Notes: a model not told the origin generated them from the letters alone. 64,000 bases of DNA from Thermophilibacter provencensis (GCF_030372065.1 NZ_JAUDEA010000008.1:57490-121489); one strand, 5' to 3'; shown: positions 42,176-54,685, counted from the stretch's first letter. Translations and numbers: made by a program.

Positions 42176-43579
42176 CTACTCCGAGTCGTCCACCAGCAGC
42201 ACGTCGTCGCGCGCGGCGGCAATCCGCCGCAGCTCGTCCGTGAAGCCGCTCACGCTGAAGAGCGCGAAGGAGTCCGCCCGCGCGTCCCTCTCCCACGGGA
42301 CGCGTGCCACCTTATCCTCCAGGGTGCGCAGGACATTCGCGCCGACGGGATCCTTCCAGAACTTGCACTCACCCCAGACGGCGCGCTTCTCGCCCGTGCT
42401 CAGGCCAACGACGTCAATCTCGTCGCTCCCCGACCACCAACGACCAATGCGCTCCGGCACAAAGCCCAACTCACCAGAATCCGTCAGCTCCCACAGGCGC
42501 TCGCGGCAAACGTCCTCGTACACGTACGCCACATGACCGTCGATGAAGCGATCGCGTATGCGCCGCTCCACCGCCGCTGTACGACCCGTCTCCAGGTAGC
42601 TCAGGTTGGGCAGCACAAACCGGAACCAGAACTGGAGGAAGTTGTCCTTTATCCGATAGAGGCCCTTCTTGCTCTTGTTAGGATTGCCCGCCGTGACGGG
42701 CACCTCGCGCTCAAGGACGTCGAGGTCGATGAGGGTCTTGAGGTACTTGCCCAGGCTCGTCTGCTTCAGGCCAAAGTCGCGTGAGATCTCATTGGGACGG
42801 TGCGCTCCCCCTGCGATTGCGCGGATGAGGGCGAAGTAGGTGCCCACGTCGGGGACCTCACGCTGCAGCAGGAAGTTCGGCTCGTCATAGAGAAAGCCGC
42901 TGCGGTCGAGGACGTTTGCGGAGATTGCCGAGTGGACGTCCTTCTTATCCTCAAAGAGCTCGATGTACTTGGGCACGCCGCCGGTCACGGCGTAGCGCTC
43001 CACCAGCTCGCGCGTCGAGCGCCCCGGCAGAAACTCACGATAGTGAGAGAACGGAATCTGGCCCATCCCGATCCGAGCCGTACGGCGACCGTAGAGCGGG
43101 CTCTCCTCCGAGAGCACCTGATCCCTCATGAGCGAGATGAGCGAGCCGCAGAGGATGAGCATGATGTTGGCATGCTTGAGCATCGTGTCCCAGGCGCGCT
43201 GGAAGATCGACGGGTAGGCGGGGTTTGCCTTGCCGAGGTACTGAAACTCATCGATCACGATGACCGTGCGCTCGTCCGCAGGGCTGCACGCGCGAGCAAT
43301 CTCGCGGAAGATGTCCTCCCAGCGCGAGACGCGCGCCGTGCGAAGCAGGTCGCTCTGGAGGAAGTCTGCCGCCACGGACTGGAAGCTCTCGAGGTTCTGG
43401 AGCTCGGGCTCCTCCGTTGCGAGGTAGTAGAGGGCACGCTTGTCGCGAATGAACTGGGAGATGAGCTCCGTCTTGCCCACACGACGACGACCGTAGACAA
43501 CGACGAAGGAGGACCCCTCGCGCGCATATTCGCGCTCGAGGGCTCGAAGCTCTGCGTCTCGATCCACGAAGGCGCGCAT
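42176..43579 (-). CDS. AAA ATPase with DUF234 C-terminal domain
   Basis: 467 residues. Walker A GRRRVGKTEL near residue 30 and Walker B VIVIDEFQYL lie in an ATPase_2 (STAND-like) domain; a winged helix follows, then a C-terminal DUF234 region with EIDVVGLSTGEKRAVWGECKFW, reminiscent of a PD-(D/E)XK nuclease core. Such proteins are widespread and of unknown role, sometimes placed in conflict systems. Inverted repeats precede the start codon. The four-helix membrane protein is cotranscribed. Confidence 0.88.
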   Translation of the reverse strand: MRAFVDRDAELRALEREYAREGSSFVVVYGRRRVGKTELISQFIRDKRALYYLATEEPELQNLESFQSVAADFLQSDLLRTARVSRWEDIFREIARACSPADERTVIVIDEFQYLGKANPAYPSIFQRAWDTMLKHANIMLILCGSLISLMRDQVLSEESPLYGRRTARIGMGQIPFSHYREFLPGRSTRELVERYAVTGGVPKYIELFEDKKDVHSAISANVLDRSGFLYDEPNFLLQREVPDVGTYFALIRAIAGGAHRPNEISRDFGLKQTSLGKYLKTLIDLDVLEREVPVTAGNPNKSKKGLYRIKDNFLQFWFRFVLPNLSYLETGRTAAVERRIRDRFIDGHVAYVYEDVCRERLWELTDSGELGFVPERIGRWWSGSDEIDVVGLSTGEKRAVWGECKFWKDPVGANVLRTLEDKVARVPWERDARADSFALFSVSGFTDELRRIAAARDDVLLVDDSE

Positions 43580-43596
43580 GGACGACTCCTCTCGGT

Positions 43597-43673
43597 AAAG
43601 ATTATTCTCTACAGAATTATTCTATTTAGAATAATCTTTGGTGGCAAGAGGTTTCACCGCCACTGGCAGTAAA
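43597..43673. promoter_or_regulatory. Two inverted repeats upstream of the ATPase gene
   Basis: AAAGATTATTCT (43597-43608) and AGAATAATCTTT (43628-43639) form a 12-bp inverted repeat around a further AGAATTATTCT site. Next to it, TTTCACCGCC-ACT-GGCAGTAAA (43652-43673) closely matches the palindrome in front of the Fic gene. The region controls the minus-strand ATPase-membrane protein operon. Confidence 0.65.
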
Positions 43674-43729
43674 GCTGCGGACGCTGGCCCTACGGTGCCA
43701 CTCGCCGGCCAGCCATCTCAGTTTTCCGC

Positions 43730-44209
43730 CTACCTCGCTAGCTCCCCGAGCTTCTCGCCTGCCACGCGGTAGACCGTCCAGTCGCTCATGGGCTCGGCGC
43801 CCATAGCGAGGTAGAAGTCGATGCTCGGGCGGTTCCAGTCCAGGCACCACCACTCCAGGCGACCGCTGCCGCGCTCCACGGCAATCTGCGCAAGCCGCCT
43901 GAGCAGCGCCTTTCCATAACCCTTGCCACGATGCTCAGGTCGCACGTAGAGGTCCTCCAGATAGATGCCGGCACGACCGAGGAAGGTCGAGAAGTTGTGG
44001 AAGAAGAGAGCAAAGCCAACCTCGCGCCCGCCGTCCAGCACAAAGATCACCTCGGCTCGGCGCTTGTCGAAGATCCACTCCTCCAGCGTGGCCTCATCTG
44101 CCACAACCTCGTCGAGCATGCCCTCATAGTCGGCCAGCTCGCAAATAAACTGCAGGATGAGCGGCACATCAACACGTTCGGCATCCCTGAACTGCGGCTC
44201 GTTGCTCAT
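43730..44209 (-). CDS. GNAT-family N-acetyltransferase
   Basis: 159 residues with the acetyl-CoA loop in VRPEHRGKGYGKALLRRLAQ and a C-terminal WCLDWNRPSIDFYLAMGAEP segment, as in spermidine/diamine acetyltransferase-like GNATs. The acceptor substrate is uncertain; polyamines are likely for this subgroup. The start at 44209 has GGAGG eight bases upstream. It lies 40 bases downstream of the TetM-like gene and may share its transcript. Confidence 0.88.
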   Translation of the reverse strand: MSNEPQFRDAERVDVPLILQFICELADYEGMLDEVVADEATLEEWIFDKRRAEVIFVLDGGREVGFALFFHNFSTFLGRAGIYLEDLYVRPEHRGKGYGKALLRRLAQIAVERGSGRLEWWCLDWNRPSIDFYLAMGAEPMSDWTVYRVAGEKLGELAR

Positions 44210-44249
44210 CTTTGACCTCCAGACGATGGAAAGCCGCCGTCGCCTTCCA

Positions 44250-46256
44250 TCAGCGCGAGAAGAACGTGGCGTCGGCGGGGCGGTACGGACGCTGGCGCGT
44301 GGGGTCCACGACGGTATGGGCGTGCGCGGGCACGTCGTACCACTTAACGGTATGACCGGCACCGTGGCTACAGAAAACGGAGTCGGGCGTGTTGGGGAGG
44401 TCGGCCTCGGGGTCATAGGCAGCGGTGGCGATGACCTCGCCGGCGTTGTGGCACGGCCGGTAGCCCGCGAGCTCGAGCGAGATGCGCCCGCGCCCGCCCG
44501 TGTAGCGCGCGACCTCGAGCGCGTACTCCCCCACCTCGGAGGCGGGCACCTCGCCTGTGATGGTCGCCGCGTCGCCCGTCGCCGCCGGTGCGTCAAACTC
44601 AGCCGCCATGCGCGTGAGGTCGGTGAGCGCGCGGCCCACGCGGTCGGCCGGCACCGTCAGGCGGAAGCGGTACCACGGCTCCAGAAGCTCGCACTCCCCG
44701 CGCTCGCGCGCTCCCATGAGCGCCTGACGCACGGCGCGATACGTTGCCTGGCGGAAGTCCCCGCCCTCGGTGTGCTTGGGGTGCGCCCGCCCGGCGAGCA
44801 GGGTGATGCGCACGTCCATGAGCGGCGCGCCCGTAAGGACGCCCAGGTGGTCGCGTTCCATAGCGTTGGTGAGGATGAGGCGCTGCCAGTTGAGGTCCAG
44901 CTCATCCGTGGAGCAGCGCGTGCCAAACTCCACGCCGGCACCGCGCGACAGCGGTTCCACCAGAAGGCGCGCCTCGGCGTAGTGGCGCAGCGGCTCAAAG
45001 TGGCCCACGCCCTCGGCGGGCGCGGTCAGCGTCTCCCTGTAGAGGATGCCGCCGGGACCAAAGGTCACGTTGAAGCCGTAGCGCTCGCGCAGGAGCTCGG
45101 CAATCACGTCCTGCTGGACCTCGCCCATGAGCTGGAAGTGCGCCTCCTGCAGCTGCTCCTGCCACGTGACGCCGAGCATCGGGTCCTCGTCGGCAAGCTC
45201 GCGCAGCGCCCGCACCAAGGCGGAGACGTCCGTACCCGGCTCGGGGATTACCTGGTAGGACAGGACGGGCGCGAGCACCGGGCGCGCACCCTCCGGCTCC
45301 GCGCCGAGGGCGCTTCCCGGTATCACGTGGCTGAGCCCGGTGACGGCACAGATCTGCCCGGCCGGCACCTCGGCCACGGTCTCAAAGCTCGTACCCTGGT
45401 AGAGGCGAACCTCGTTGATCTTCTCAGCCCATGGCTCGCCGCGACGGTCCACGCCTGTGACCTGCTCCTTTGCACGGAGCATGCCGCCCGTGACCTTCAC
45501 CCAGGCAAGCCGCTCGCCACGCGCGCCGCGGCTCACGCGGTAGACGCGCGCCGCAAACGCGGTGGGCCAGGCGCGTTCGGCGAGAAGGGCGCACATGCCG
45601 TCGAGCAGCTCGCGCACGCCGTCGTCGCGCAGCGCCGCGCCAAAGAAGACCGGGAAGACGGCTCGCTCGGCCACCAGTCGACGCAGCGTGTCCGACCGAA
45701 GCGCGCCCGACTCCAGATACTCCTCGAGCGCCGCCTCGTCCGTCGACGCCGCGTCCTCCAACGCGCCCGCGTCGCCCGCGAGCAGCGAGGACGCGTCGAC
45801 ACATCCCGGCGAGAGCCGCGAGGCAAGCTCGACGAGAAGTTCTTCTCGCCCCGGGTTCTCCAGGTCGCACTTGTTCACAAAGACGAAGGTGGGCACCTCG
45901 TAGCGTACGAGCAGGTCCCAGAGCGTCTCGGTATGCCCTTGCACGCCATCGCTTGCGCCCACCACCAGGATCGCGCAGTCGAGCGCGGCGATCGTGCGCT
46001 CCGCCTCCGCGGAGAAGTCAACGTGGCCGGGCGCGTCGACGAGCATGAGGTGGGCGTCCGCCCAGTCGAGTGCGGCGGTGGCCGAATAAATCGTAATCCC
46101 GCGGTCGCGCTCCATGGCGTCGGTGTCCAGGTGGGTGGTGCCGCTGTCCACGCGGCCGGGATTGCGGATGGCGCCCGCCTCGGCGAGCAGCGCCTCCGCG
46201 AGCGTGGTCTTGCCCGCGTCGACGTGCGCCAGGAGTCCCACGACCGCCTGCCTCAT
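44250..46256 (-). CDS. TetM-like ribosomal-protection GTPase
   Basis: 668 residues of the EF-G-like ribosomal protection family: P-loop LLAHVDAGKTTLAEALL at the N-terminus, RDRGITI (switch I), DAPGHVDF (G3) and NKCD (G4), followed by EF-G domains II-V. TetM-type proteins free the ribosome from tetracycline. The sequence is shorter than EF-G and the G-domain reads as TetM-like, but chromosomal relatives of unknown resistance value are common in this class. It is divergent from an ABC-F gene. Confidence 0.85.
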   Translation of the reverse strand: MRQAVVGLLAHVDAGKTTLAEALLAEAGAIRNPGRVDSGTTHLDTDAMERDRGITIYSATAALDWADAHLMLVDAPGHVDFSAEAERTIAALDCAILVVGASDGVQGHTETLWDLLVRYEVPTFVFVNKCDLENPGREELLVELASRLSPGCVDASSLLAGDAGALEDAASTDEAALEEYLESGALRSDTLRRLVAERAVFPVFFGAALRDDGVRELLDGMCALLAERAWPTAFAARVYRVSRGARGERLAWVKVTGGMLRAKEQVTGVDRRGEPWAEKINEVRLYQGTSFETVAEVPAGQICAVTGLSHVIPGSALGAEPEGARPVLAPVLSYQVIPEPGTDVSALVRALRELADEDPMLGVTWQEQLQEAHFQLMGEVQQDVIAELLRERYGFNVTFGPGGILYRETLTAPAEGVGHFEPLRHYAEARLLVEPLSRGAGVEFGTRCSTDELDLNWQRLILTNAMERDHLGVLTGAPLMDVRITLLAGRAHPKHTEGGDFRQATYRAVRQALMGARERGECELLEPWYRFRLTVPADRVGRALTDLTRMAAEFDAPAATGDAATITGEVPASEVGEYALEVARYTGGRGRISLELAGYRPCHNAGEVIATAAYDPEADLPNTPDSVFCSHGAGHTVKWYDVPAHAHTVVDPTRQRPYRPADATFFSR

Positions 46257-46433
46257 GCTACCTTCCCCTCTGACTACAACCGACGAACCCGTCTCATCAT
46301 AGGGTATACTGGCGACGTCGTAGCCCCGTCGGAAGGACCCGGAGCCGTGCGCATTCGCTAGACATCATCAGCTAAGAAACCCCTGATGGCGAGAAGGACG
46401 CTCACTCGACGCCTCGCCAGAGAAGAGATGTCT

Positions 46434-47930
46434 ATGCAGCTTGTGCTCTCCGGCGTGCGCTACGCCTATCCCGCGGCCCGCGAGGCCGTGCTCAACAACG
46501 TCACCATCACCTTCCCCGTCGGCTGGACCGCGCTCTTGGGCGACAACGGCTGCGGCAAGACCACACTGGCAAAGATCGCCTGCGGCCTGCTGGCGCCGGA
46601 CGCGGGCTCCGTCACGCACGGCCTGGTCTGCGCCTACGTGGCGCAGGACGCCGACGAGCCACCCGAGGGGCTCGCCGACTTTGCGTTGGACTACGGCCGC
46701 GAGGCCCGCGAGCTGCGCGAGGCCTTCCGCATAGAGGACGACATGCCCTGGCGTTTTGGCGAGCTCTCCTTTGGCGAGCGCAAGAAGCTGCAGGTGGCGG
46801 TCGCTCTCTGGGGCCGCCCGGACGTGCTCGTGGCGGACGAACCCACCAACCACTTGGACTCGGACGCCCGCGAGGAGCTGGGCGCAGCGCTCGCGCGCTT
46901 CCGCGGCATCGGGATCCTCGTGAGCCACGACCGCGACCTCGTGGACCTTCTCGCCACGCGCTGTGCGTCCTTCGAGCCCGGGGGCATCGTCGTGCGGCCG
47001 GGCGGCTACAGCGCGGCGCATGGCCAGGCGGAGCTCGAGCGCGCGACGGCCGTGGCGGAGAGGGCGAGTGCCAAGCGCGAGCTGGCACGGCTCTCTGCCG
47101 AGAAGGACGCGCGTGCCCACGAGGCGGCACGCGCCGACGCGCGGCGCAGCAAGCGCGGCCTGGACCCGCGCGACCGCGACACGCGCGGCAAGATCGACCT
47201 CGCGATCTTCACCGGCAAGGACGGGCAGGCGGGGCGACTCTCCTCACAGATGGACGCGCGGGTGGCAGCCGCTCAGGAGCGCCTGGCCGCCGCGCGGGTG
47301 TCCAAGCGCTACGACGGAGACCTCTGGGTGGACGCTGAGCCCTCGCGCCGGCGCACCGTGCTGCACGTGTCCGCCACCACCATCCCCTGCGGGCCGAAGG
47401 GCACGCTCCAAATTCCCGAGCTCTGGGTGGGGAGCCGCGAGCACGTGGGCGTCGTCGGCCCCAACGGCGCCGGCAAGTCCACGCTCCTCGTGCACCTGCG
47501 CGCCCTGCTCGCCAGGGCGGCGGAGGCCGGACAGGGCGTGGAGGTGCTGGACATCCCGCAGGAGCTGCCGGCGGAGGCGCGCGAGGCCATGGTGGGACGC
47601 ATCGCCGCGCTGACCTCGGCCGACCGCGGGCGCGTGCTCTCCACGGTGGCGCAGCTCAACTCAGACCCAGACCGCATCCTCGAGGGTGGGTGCACGAGTC
47701 CCGGTGAGTTGCGCAAGCTCATGCTGGCGGAGGGCATCCTGCGCCACCCCGCGCTCATCGTCATGGACGAGCCCACCAACCACCTGGACCTGCACTCGAC
47801 CGAGGCGCTCGAGCGCGCGCTCGCCGCCTACCCCGGCGCGCTCGTGCTGGTGAGCCACGACCGACGGTTCCTCTCGGCGTGCACCACACGCACCTGGGAG
47901 GTTCGCGACGGCCTCGTGCGGGAGGCGTGA
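46434..47930 (+). CDS. ABC-F family ATPase
   Basis: 498 residues with two ATP-binding cassettes and no membrane segment. The first has GDNGCGKTT (36-44), signature LSFGERKKLQ and ADEPTNHLD; the second has GPNGAGKST (near 344), the degenerate signature SPGELRKLM and MDEPTNHLD. A basic linker with RRSKRGLDPRDRDTRGKID connects them. ABC-F proteins act on the ribosomal exit region, some giving resistance to macrolides, lincosamides or pleuromutilins. The start at 46434 is chosen over 46428 for its spacing from GAAGAG; neither is certain. Confidence 0.88.
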   Translation: MQLVLSGVRYAYPAAREAVLNNVTITFPVGWTALLGDNGCGKTTLAKIACGLLAPDAGSVTHGLVCAYVAQDADEPPEGLADFALDYGREARELREAFRIEDDMPWRFGELSFGERKKLQVAVALWGRPDVLVADEPTNHLDSDAREELGAALARFRGIGILVSHDRDLVDLLATRCASFEPGGIVVRPGGYSAAHGQAELERATAVAERASAKRELARLSAEKDARAHEAARADARRSKRGLDPRDRDTRGKIDLAIFTGKDGQAGRLSSQMDARVAAAQERLAAARVSKRYDGDLWVDAEPSRRRTVLHVSATTIPCGPKGTLQIPELWVGSREHVGVVGPNGAGKSTLLVHLRALLARAAEAGQGVEVLDIPQELPAEAREAMVGRIAALTSADRGRVLSTVAQLNSDPDRILEGGCTSPGELRKLMLAEGILRHPALIVMDEPTNHLDLHSTEALERALAAYPGALVLVSHDRRFLSACTTRTWEVRDGLVREA

Positions 47931-47934
47931 GCGC

Positions 47935-48627
47935 CTACCGGATGACGCCCTTCCAGAGCAGGAAGCTGTAGAGCGCGACGAGCGCAACACCGCCGAGAAG
48001 GGCGACCGGCAGCACAACCAGCGTGAGCTCGGGCGCCATGGAGGCGAGAAGCGCCGAGGCAACCGTGACCACGCCCATGACCACGAAGACCGGGCCCGCG
48101 AAGCGATGCGTGCGCCGCCAGTTCTCCGGGTCCGCGAGCGTCCAGGGCAGGCGCACGCCGAAGGTGTAGTTGGGCTCGATACGCGGCATCACCACACCGA
48201 GTCCCACGAACAGGAGACCCAGGAAGCCAAAGACGATGATGTTGACGACCGAGCCGCCCGCCGTCGGGAGGACGCCGAGCGCCGAGAGCGGCGTGATCCA
48301 CGCCACGACGACCATGAACACCGTGAATGCAGCGGAGAATCCCTCATAGATGCCCTTGAAGCGATTGAAGCTCGCGCCGCGTGGGTCGAGGTGCGGGACC
48401 GCGAAGAGCAACACCAGGATCAGAAGCGGCATGAGCGCGCCCATGAGGATCGTGGAGCCCTTGCTGTCCCAGCCGTCCGCCGTGCCATCCACGCCCCAGT
48501 GCGTGGGCACCGTCTCCGGCATCGCGGGCAGCGCCCAGAGGACGTAGGCCGCCGCACTCGCCAGACACAGGGCGAGCAGCGCGCCCCATAGGGCCTTGTC
48601 ACGCGTCGTGTAGTCCAAGCCAGCCAT
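47935..48627 (-). CDS. SdpI/DUF1648-family membrane protein
   Basis: 230 residues with about six transmembrane helices. PETVPTHWGVDGTADGW is the DUF1648 signature, and RIEPNYTFGVRLPWTLADPENW followed by RTHRFAGPVFV is the SdpI block. SdpI gives immunity to the SdpC toxin in Bacillus; other homologues have unknown roles, and no sdpC-like gene is seen here. It converges with the ABC-F gene, whose stop is only five bases away. Confidence 0.9.
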   Translation of the reverse strand: MAGLDYTTRDKALWGALLALCLASAAAYVLWALPAMPETVPTHWGVDGTADGWDSKGSTILMGALMPLLILVLLFAVPHLDPRGASFNRFKGIYEGFSAAFTVFMVVVAWITPLSALGVLPTAGGSVVNIIVFGFLGLLFVGLGVVMPRIEPNYTFGVRLPWTLADPENWRRTHRFAGPVFVVMGVVTVASALLASMAPELTLVVLPVALLGGVALVALYSFLLWKGVIR

Positions 48628-48684
48628 GCGAGCCTCCTCAGACGAACTTGATACGCGATGTTATATCCCTCCTGCGAGCGCTTA

Positions 48685-49614
48685 TCAATCTCGCCGCTCG
48701 CCGCCCCCGTGGCGCCGCTCGCCAAAGCTCAGCCAGCCGTGATGCCAGAAGAACGCCACCTCGACGGCCACAATCACCACGCACACCACGATCACCGCGA
48801 CGTAGCCCCACGGCACGTCGAAGAGCGCCATGCGCGGAAAGTTCATGCCGTACCACCCGGTGACAAAGGTGAGCGGCATCACGATCGTGGTCACCACCGT
48901 GAGCCACTGCATGACGTTGTTCTGCCGCACGTCGATGGACTCCTGGTAGAGGCTGTGGACCTGCAGGCTGTAGTCCTGCAGCGACTCCAGACGCGTGGCG
49001 AGCCGGCCCAGCAGGCGCGCGAGCGAGCGGAGCCGCGCGCGGTCCGTCGGCGTCACGAGGCCGGAGTCATCCTCGGCAAGTTCCGCGGCAAGGTCGGACA
49101 TGCCCTGGTAGAACGTGTCGAGCCCGAGCATACGCCGCGAGTCCGCCATCATCTTGCGCCGGTCCGGACGCTCGCGGCCCTCCAAGACCTGCTGCTCCAT
49201 CAGCTCGAAGTCCTCGCGCATGCGGGAGAGGCGCGCCGGGTGGTCGCGCAGCAGCTCGCGAAGCAGCGCGCAGAGGGCACCGGCAGGCCCCTCGACGCGC
49301 GCCCGGTCCTCCACGGCTCGACCGAGCGCCGTGGCGCAGACGTCCCCATCGTCGATGAGCACCAGCTCAACGGGGGTGAGGATGAAGCCAAAGCGACGGC
49401 GCCCGCTCGGCGTGACCACGAGGCCCGCCGCCCCGGTGGACGTGCGCTCCAAAAAGGGCATCGCGGCGTGCTCCAGCTGGTCGAGCACCTCGCGCTGCGT
49501 GTGGGAGAGGGTGCGCACCCGCGCCTCCTCCAGGCGCAGGAGGGTGACGACGTGCCCGCCGTCCTTCTCGCCCGTCGCGAGATGCCCGTTTGCGATGTGC
49601 CAAGCCCGTGCCAT
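48685..49614 (-). CDS. CorA-family divalent metal transporter
   Basis: 309 residues. A large soluble N-terminal domain ends in a long helix, followed by two transmembrane helices with the selectivity motif YGMNF between them. This is the topology of CorA pentameric Mg2+ or Co2+ channels. The C-terminus is basic. A family B palindrome lies 18 bases upstream of its start, in the divergent region shared with the small acetyltransferase. Confidence 0.92.
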   Translation of the reverse strand: MARAWHIANGHLATGEKDGGHVVTLLRLEEARVRTLSHTQREVLDQLEHAAMPFLERTSTGAAGLVVTPSGRRRFGFILTPVELVLIDDGDVCATALGRAVEDRARVEGPAGALCALLRELLRDHPARLSRMREDFELMEQQVLEGRERPDRRKMMADSRRMLGLDTFYQGMSDLAAELAEDDSGLVTPTDRARLRSLARLLGRLATRLESLQDYSLQVHSLYQESIDVRQNNVMQWLTVVTTIVMPLTFVTGWYGMNFPRMALFDVPWGYVAVIVVCVVIVAVEVAFFWHHGWLSFGERRHGGGERRD

Positions 49615-49631
49615 GCCAGCCTCCGCTCGCC

Positions 49632-49664
49632 AATGATGCGAAGGGACTGTCCCTTCGTATCATT
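49632..49664. repeat. GGGACTGTCCC hairpin (family B)
   Basis: A 33-bp inverted repeat centred on T49648 (AATGATGCGAAGGGAC and complement, one G-T pair). It lies between the divergent CorA and small acetyltransferase genes, one of the few copies not at a gene end. Confidence 0.85.
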
Positions 49665-49721
49665 TCCTACCCGTTGCGGTGTGAGACAATAGCCCCGCAG
49701 ACCGCAATCGAAGGAGGCAAC

Positions 49722-49994
49722 ATGGACTGGATCATGGAGCGCGACCGCGTGCAGGTGCTGGACGAGGCCTGGAACGTCCTGGCCGAGGTGACCTTCCCGC
49801 AGGTGAAGCCCGGCATCGTTGAGATCAACCACACCTTTGTGGACGAGAGCCTGCGCGGGCAGGGTATTGCCGGCGAGCTTCTGGGTCGTGCCGTGGCGAG
49901 CATCGCCGCAAGCGGGTTCTACGCACGCCCCACGTGCTCGTACGCCGTCAGCTGGTTTGAGAAGCACCCGGAGCACGCTGCGCTTCTTGCGTAG
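49722..49994 (+). CDS. Small GNAT-type acetyltransferase (YjdJ/YidJ-like)
   Basis: 90 residues. EINHTFVDESLRGQGIAGEL and YAVSWFEKHPEH are the hallmarks of the minimal GNAT_CG/YjdJ proteins, which keep only the acetyl-CoA binding part of the fold. AAGGAGG stands seven bases before the ATG. Function unknown. It is transcribed alone and ends before a long palindrome. Confidence 0.85.
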   Translation: MDWIMERDRVQVLDEAWNVLAEVTFPQVKPGIVEINHTFVDESLRGQGIAGELLGRAVASIAASGFYARPTCSYAVSWFEKHPEHAALLA

Positions 49995-50041
49995 GGGCAC
50001 GTCCGGGCGCTGTGTGCGCTCGTTCCCGCGTTGTGCACAGT

Positions 50042-50160
50042 GGCCCCCGCGTTGTGTACACAGTTCAAACTTTTACGACGCTCTTCTCGCCGCGTTTTCG
50101 CAAGTCAGCGACAGGCGAGAAGAGCATCAAGTTTGCAACTCTGTACACAACGCGGGGGCC
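50042..50160. repeat. 119-bp palindrome (family D)
   Basis: The outer arms GGCCCCCGCGTTGTGTACA and complement are perfect. Inside, AGTT-AAACTT, then GCTCTTCTCGCC/GGCGAGAAGAGC, pair across interruptions. It separates the converging acetyltransferase and beta-glucosidase genes, so bidirectional termination is plausible. A second copy with the same TGTACACA-TTCAAA order is at 63094-63196. Confidence 0.85.
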
Positions 50161-50212
50161 TTTGTACACAACGTTACTGCGAGCAAGCGGGGTGACCTCG
50201 TCCGGCCAGGCG

Positions 50213-53576
<3,364 letters not shown>

Positions 53577-53671
53577 GGTCCCTCCTTGCGGTCGTGGTGC
53601 GGCCCGTGCCGCACCGTGTTGAGAGAGACGATAAAAGCGCTGGTAGATAGGCTCAATAACTTCCGGAGATG

Positions 53672-53731
53672 ATGAAACGAGGTTTCATGGCGAGAAGGGC
53701 GGGAGGCCAGGAACGTGAAACGGGATGAAAC
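53672..53731. promoter_or_regulatory. Candidate operator between the rpiR-type and PTS genes
   Basis: ATGAAAC-GAG-GTTTCAT (53672-53688) is a perfect inverted repeat; two more TGAAAC half-sites in direct orientation stand at 53716-53721 and 53726-53731. RpiR regulators bind inverted repeats of about this size, so these may be their sites in front of the PTS gene. Confidence 0.55.
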
Positions 53732-53775
53732 TTTTCCGCTCGCCGAGGCGAGGCGTCGGCGAGCGGCGGGACGCC

Positions 53776-54666
53776 TCAGCGCCGCTCGGAGATCTCCTTG
53801 AGCGCGGCAAGGCGCTCCTCCTCGAGCGCGTGGCCGCCGACGAGCTTGGCCTGGAGGTTCTTCTCGTAGTCACGCGCGAAGTAGCAGGAGAACAGGACGT
53901 TCAGGAGGTAGCTCACCGACTCCTCCGTTGAGAAGTTGGCAATCTTTGAGTACAGCCGCTCGCGCGAGGCGATAGTGAGCACGCACGGGACGGTTTTGCG
54001 CAGGTAGTTGTTTCCACCGCTCGTGAGCGCGATGAGCCGTACGCGATTAGAGATCATCACCCCCACCTGTGCCATAGGGTTGGCGTCGGCGTTGTTGCCC
54101 GAGTAGGAGATGATGATCGCGCAGTCGTCCGGGCCGAGGCTGCGCGCCACGATGCCCATGTCGCCGGGGCTCACCGCCGTCGCCTGCTTGCCTATAGCGA
54201 GGAGCTTTCGACAGAAGGACTCGCCGTAGTAATGGTTGGGTGTGCGCCCAAAGACCCAGATGCGCTCGGCGCGCTGCAGATGTCTCACCGCCATGGCGAG
54301 CATGCCGCGGTCGAGCTGTGCGTAGGTGGCGGCCACGGACTCGGCCATGAGGTTGCCGATGTTCTCGAGGATGCGCGCGTCCGAGTCCTGCGCGGTGAAC
54401 GGGAAGTTAACGTCCACGTCGGCCGCGTGCTGGCGCTCGAAGGCGCTCTCGCGCACGAACTCGCGGAGGAACTCGCGCCAGCCGTCGAAGCCGAGCGCCT
54501 TGGCAAAACGCGTGACGGAGGCCTTTGAGGTGTAGGTCTCGCGAGCGACCTCAGCAATCGTGAGCTCGGGCAGCCGGACGTGCTCGCGCAGCACGTACTC
54601 GGCGAGCGTCCGGCGCGAGTCGTCGTAGGTGGCGGCGACTTCCTCGATACGATGGACGAGATACAT
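53776..54666 (-). CDS. RpiR/MurR-family sugar-phosphate regulator
   Basis: 296 residues: an N-terminal helix-turn-helix (LTIAEVARETYTSKASVTRF) and a C-terminal SIS domain with IIISYSGNNADANPMAQ. SIS domains bind sugar phosphates, so the gene probably responds to phosphorylated beta-glucosides and controls the adjacent PTS and GH1 genes. It starts 20 bases after the AEC transporter stop. No good ribosome site is visible, suggesting coupling. Confidence 0.9.
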   Translation of the reverse strand: MYLVHRIEEVAATYDDSRRTLAEYVLREHVRLPELTIAEVARETYTSKASVTRFAKALGFDGWREFLREFVRESAFERQHAADVDVNFPFTAQDSDARILENIGNLMAESVAATYAQLDRGMLAMAVRHLQRAERIWVFGRTPNHYYGESFCRKLLAIGKQATAVSPGDMGIVARSLGPDDCAIIISYSGNNADANPMAQVGVMISNRVRLIALTSGGNNYLRKTVPCVLTIASRERLYSKIANFSTEESVSYLLNVLFSCYFARDYEKNLQAKLVGGHALEEERLAALKEISERR

Positions 54667-54685
54667 GGGGGCTCGCTTTCGTGGG

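Noticed and set aside
44157..46361. Long plus-strand frame opposite the TetM-like gene
   Set aside because: Antisense shadow; no motif, while the minus strand has all GTPase motifs.
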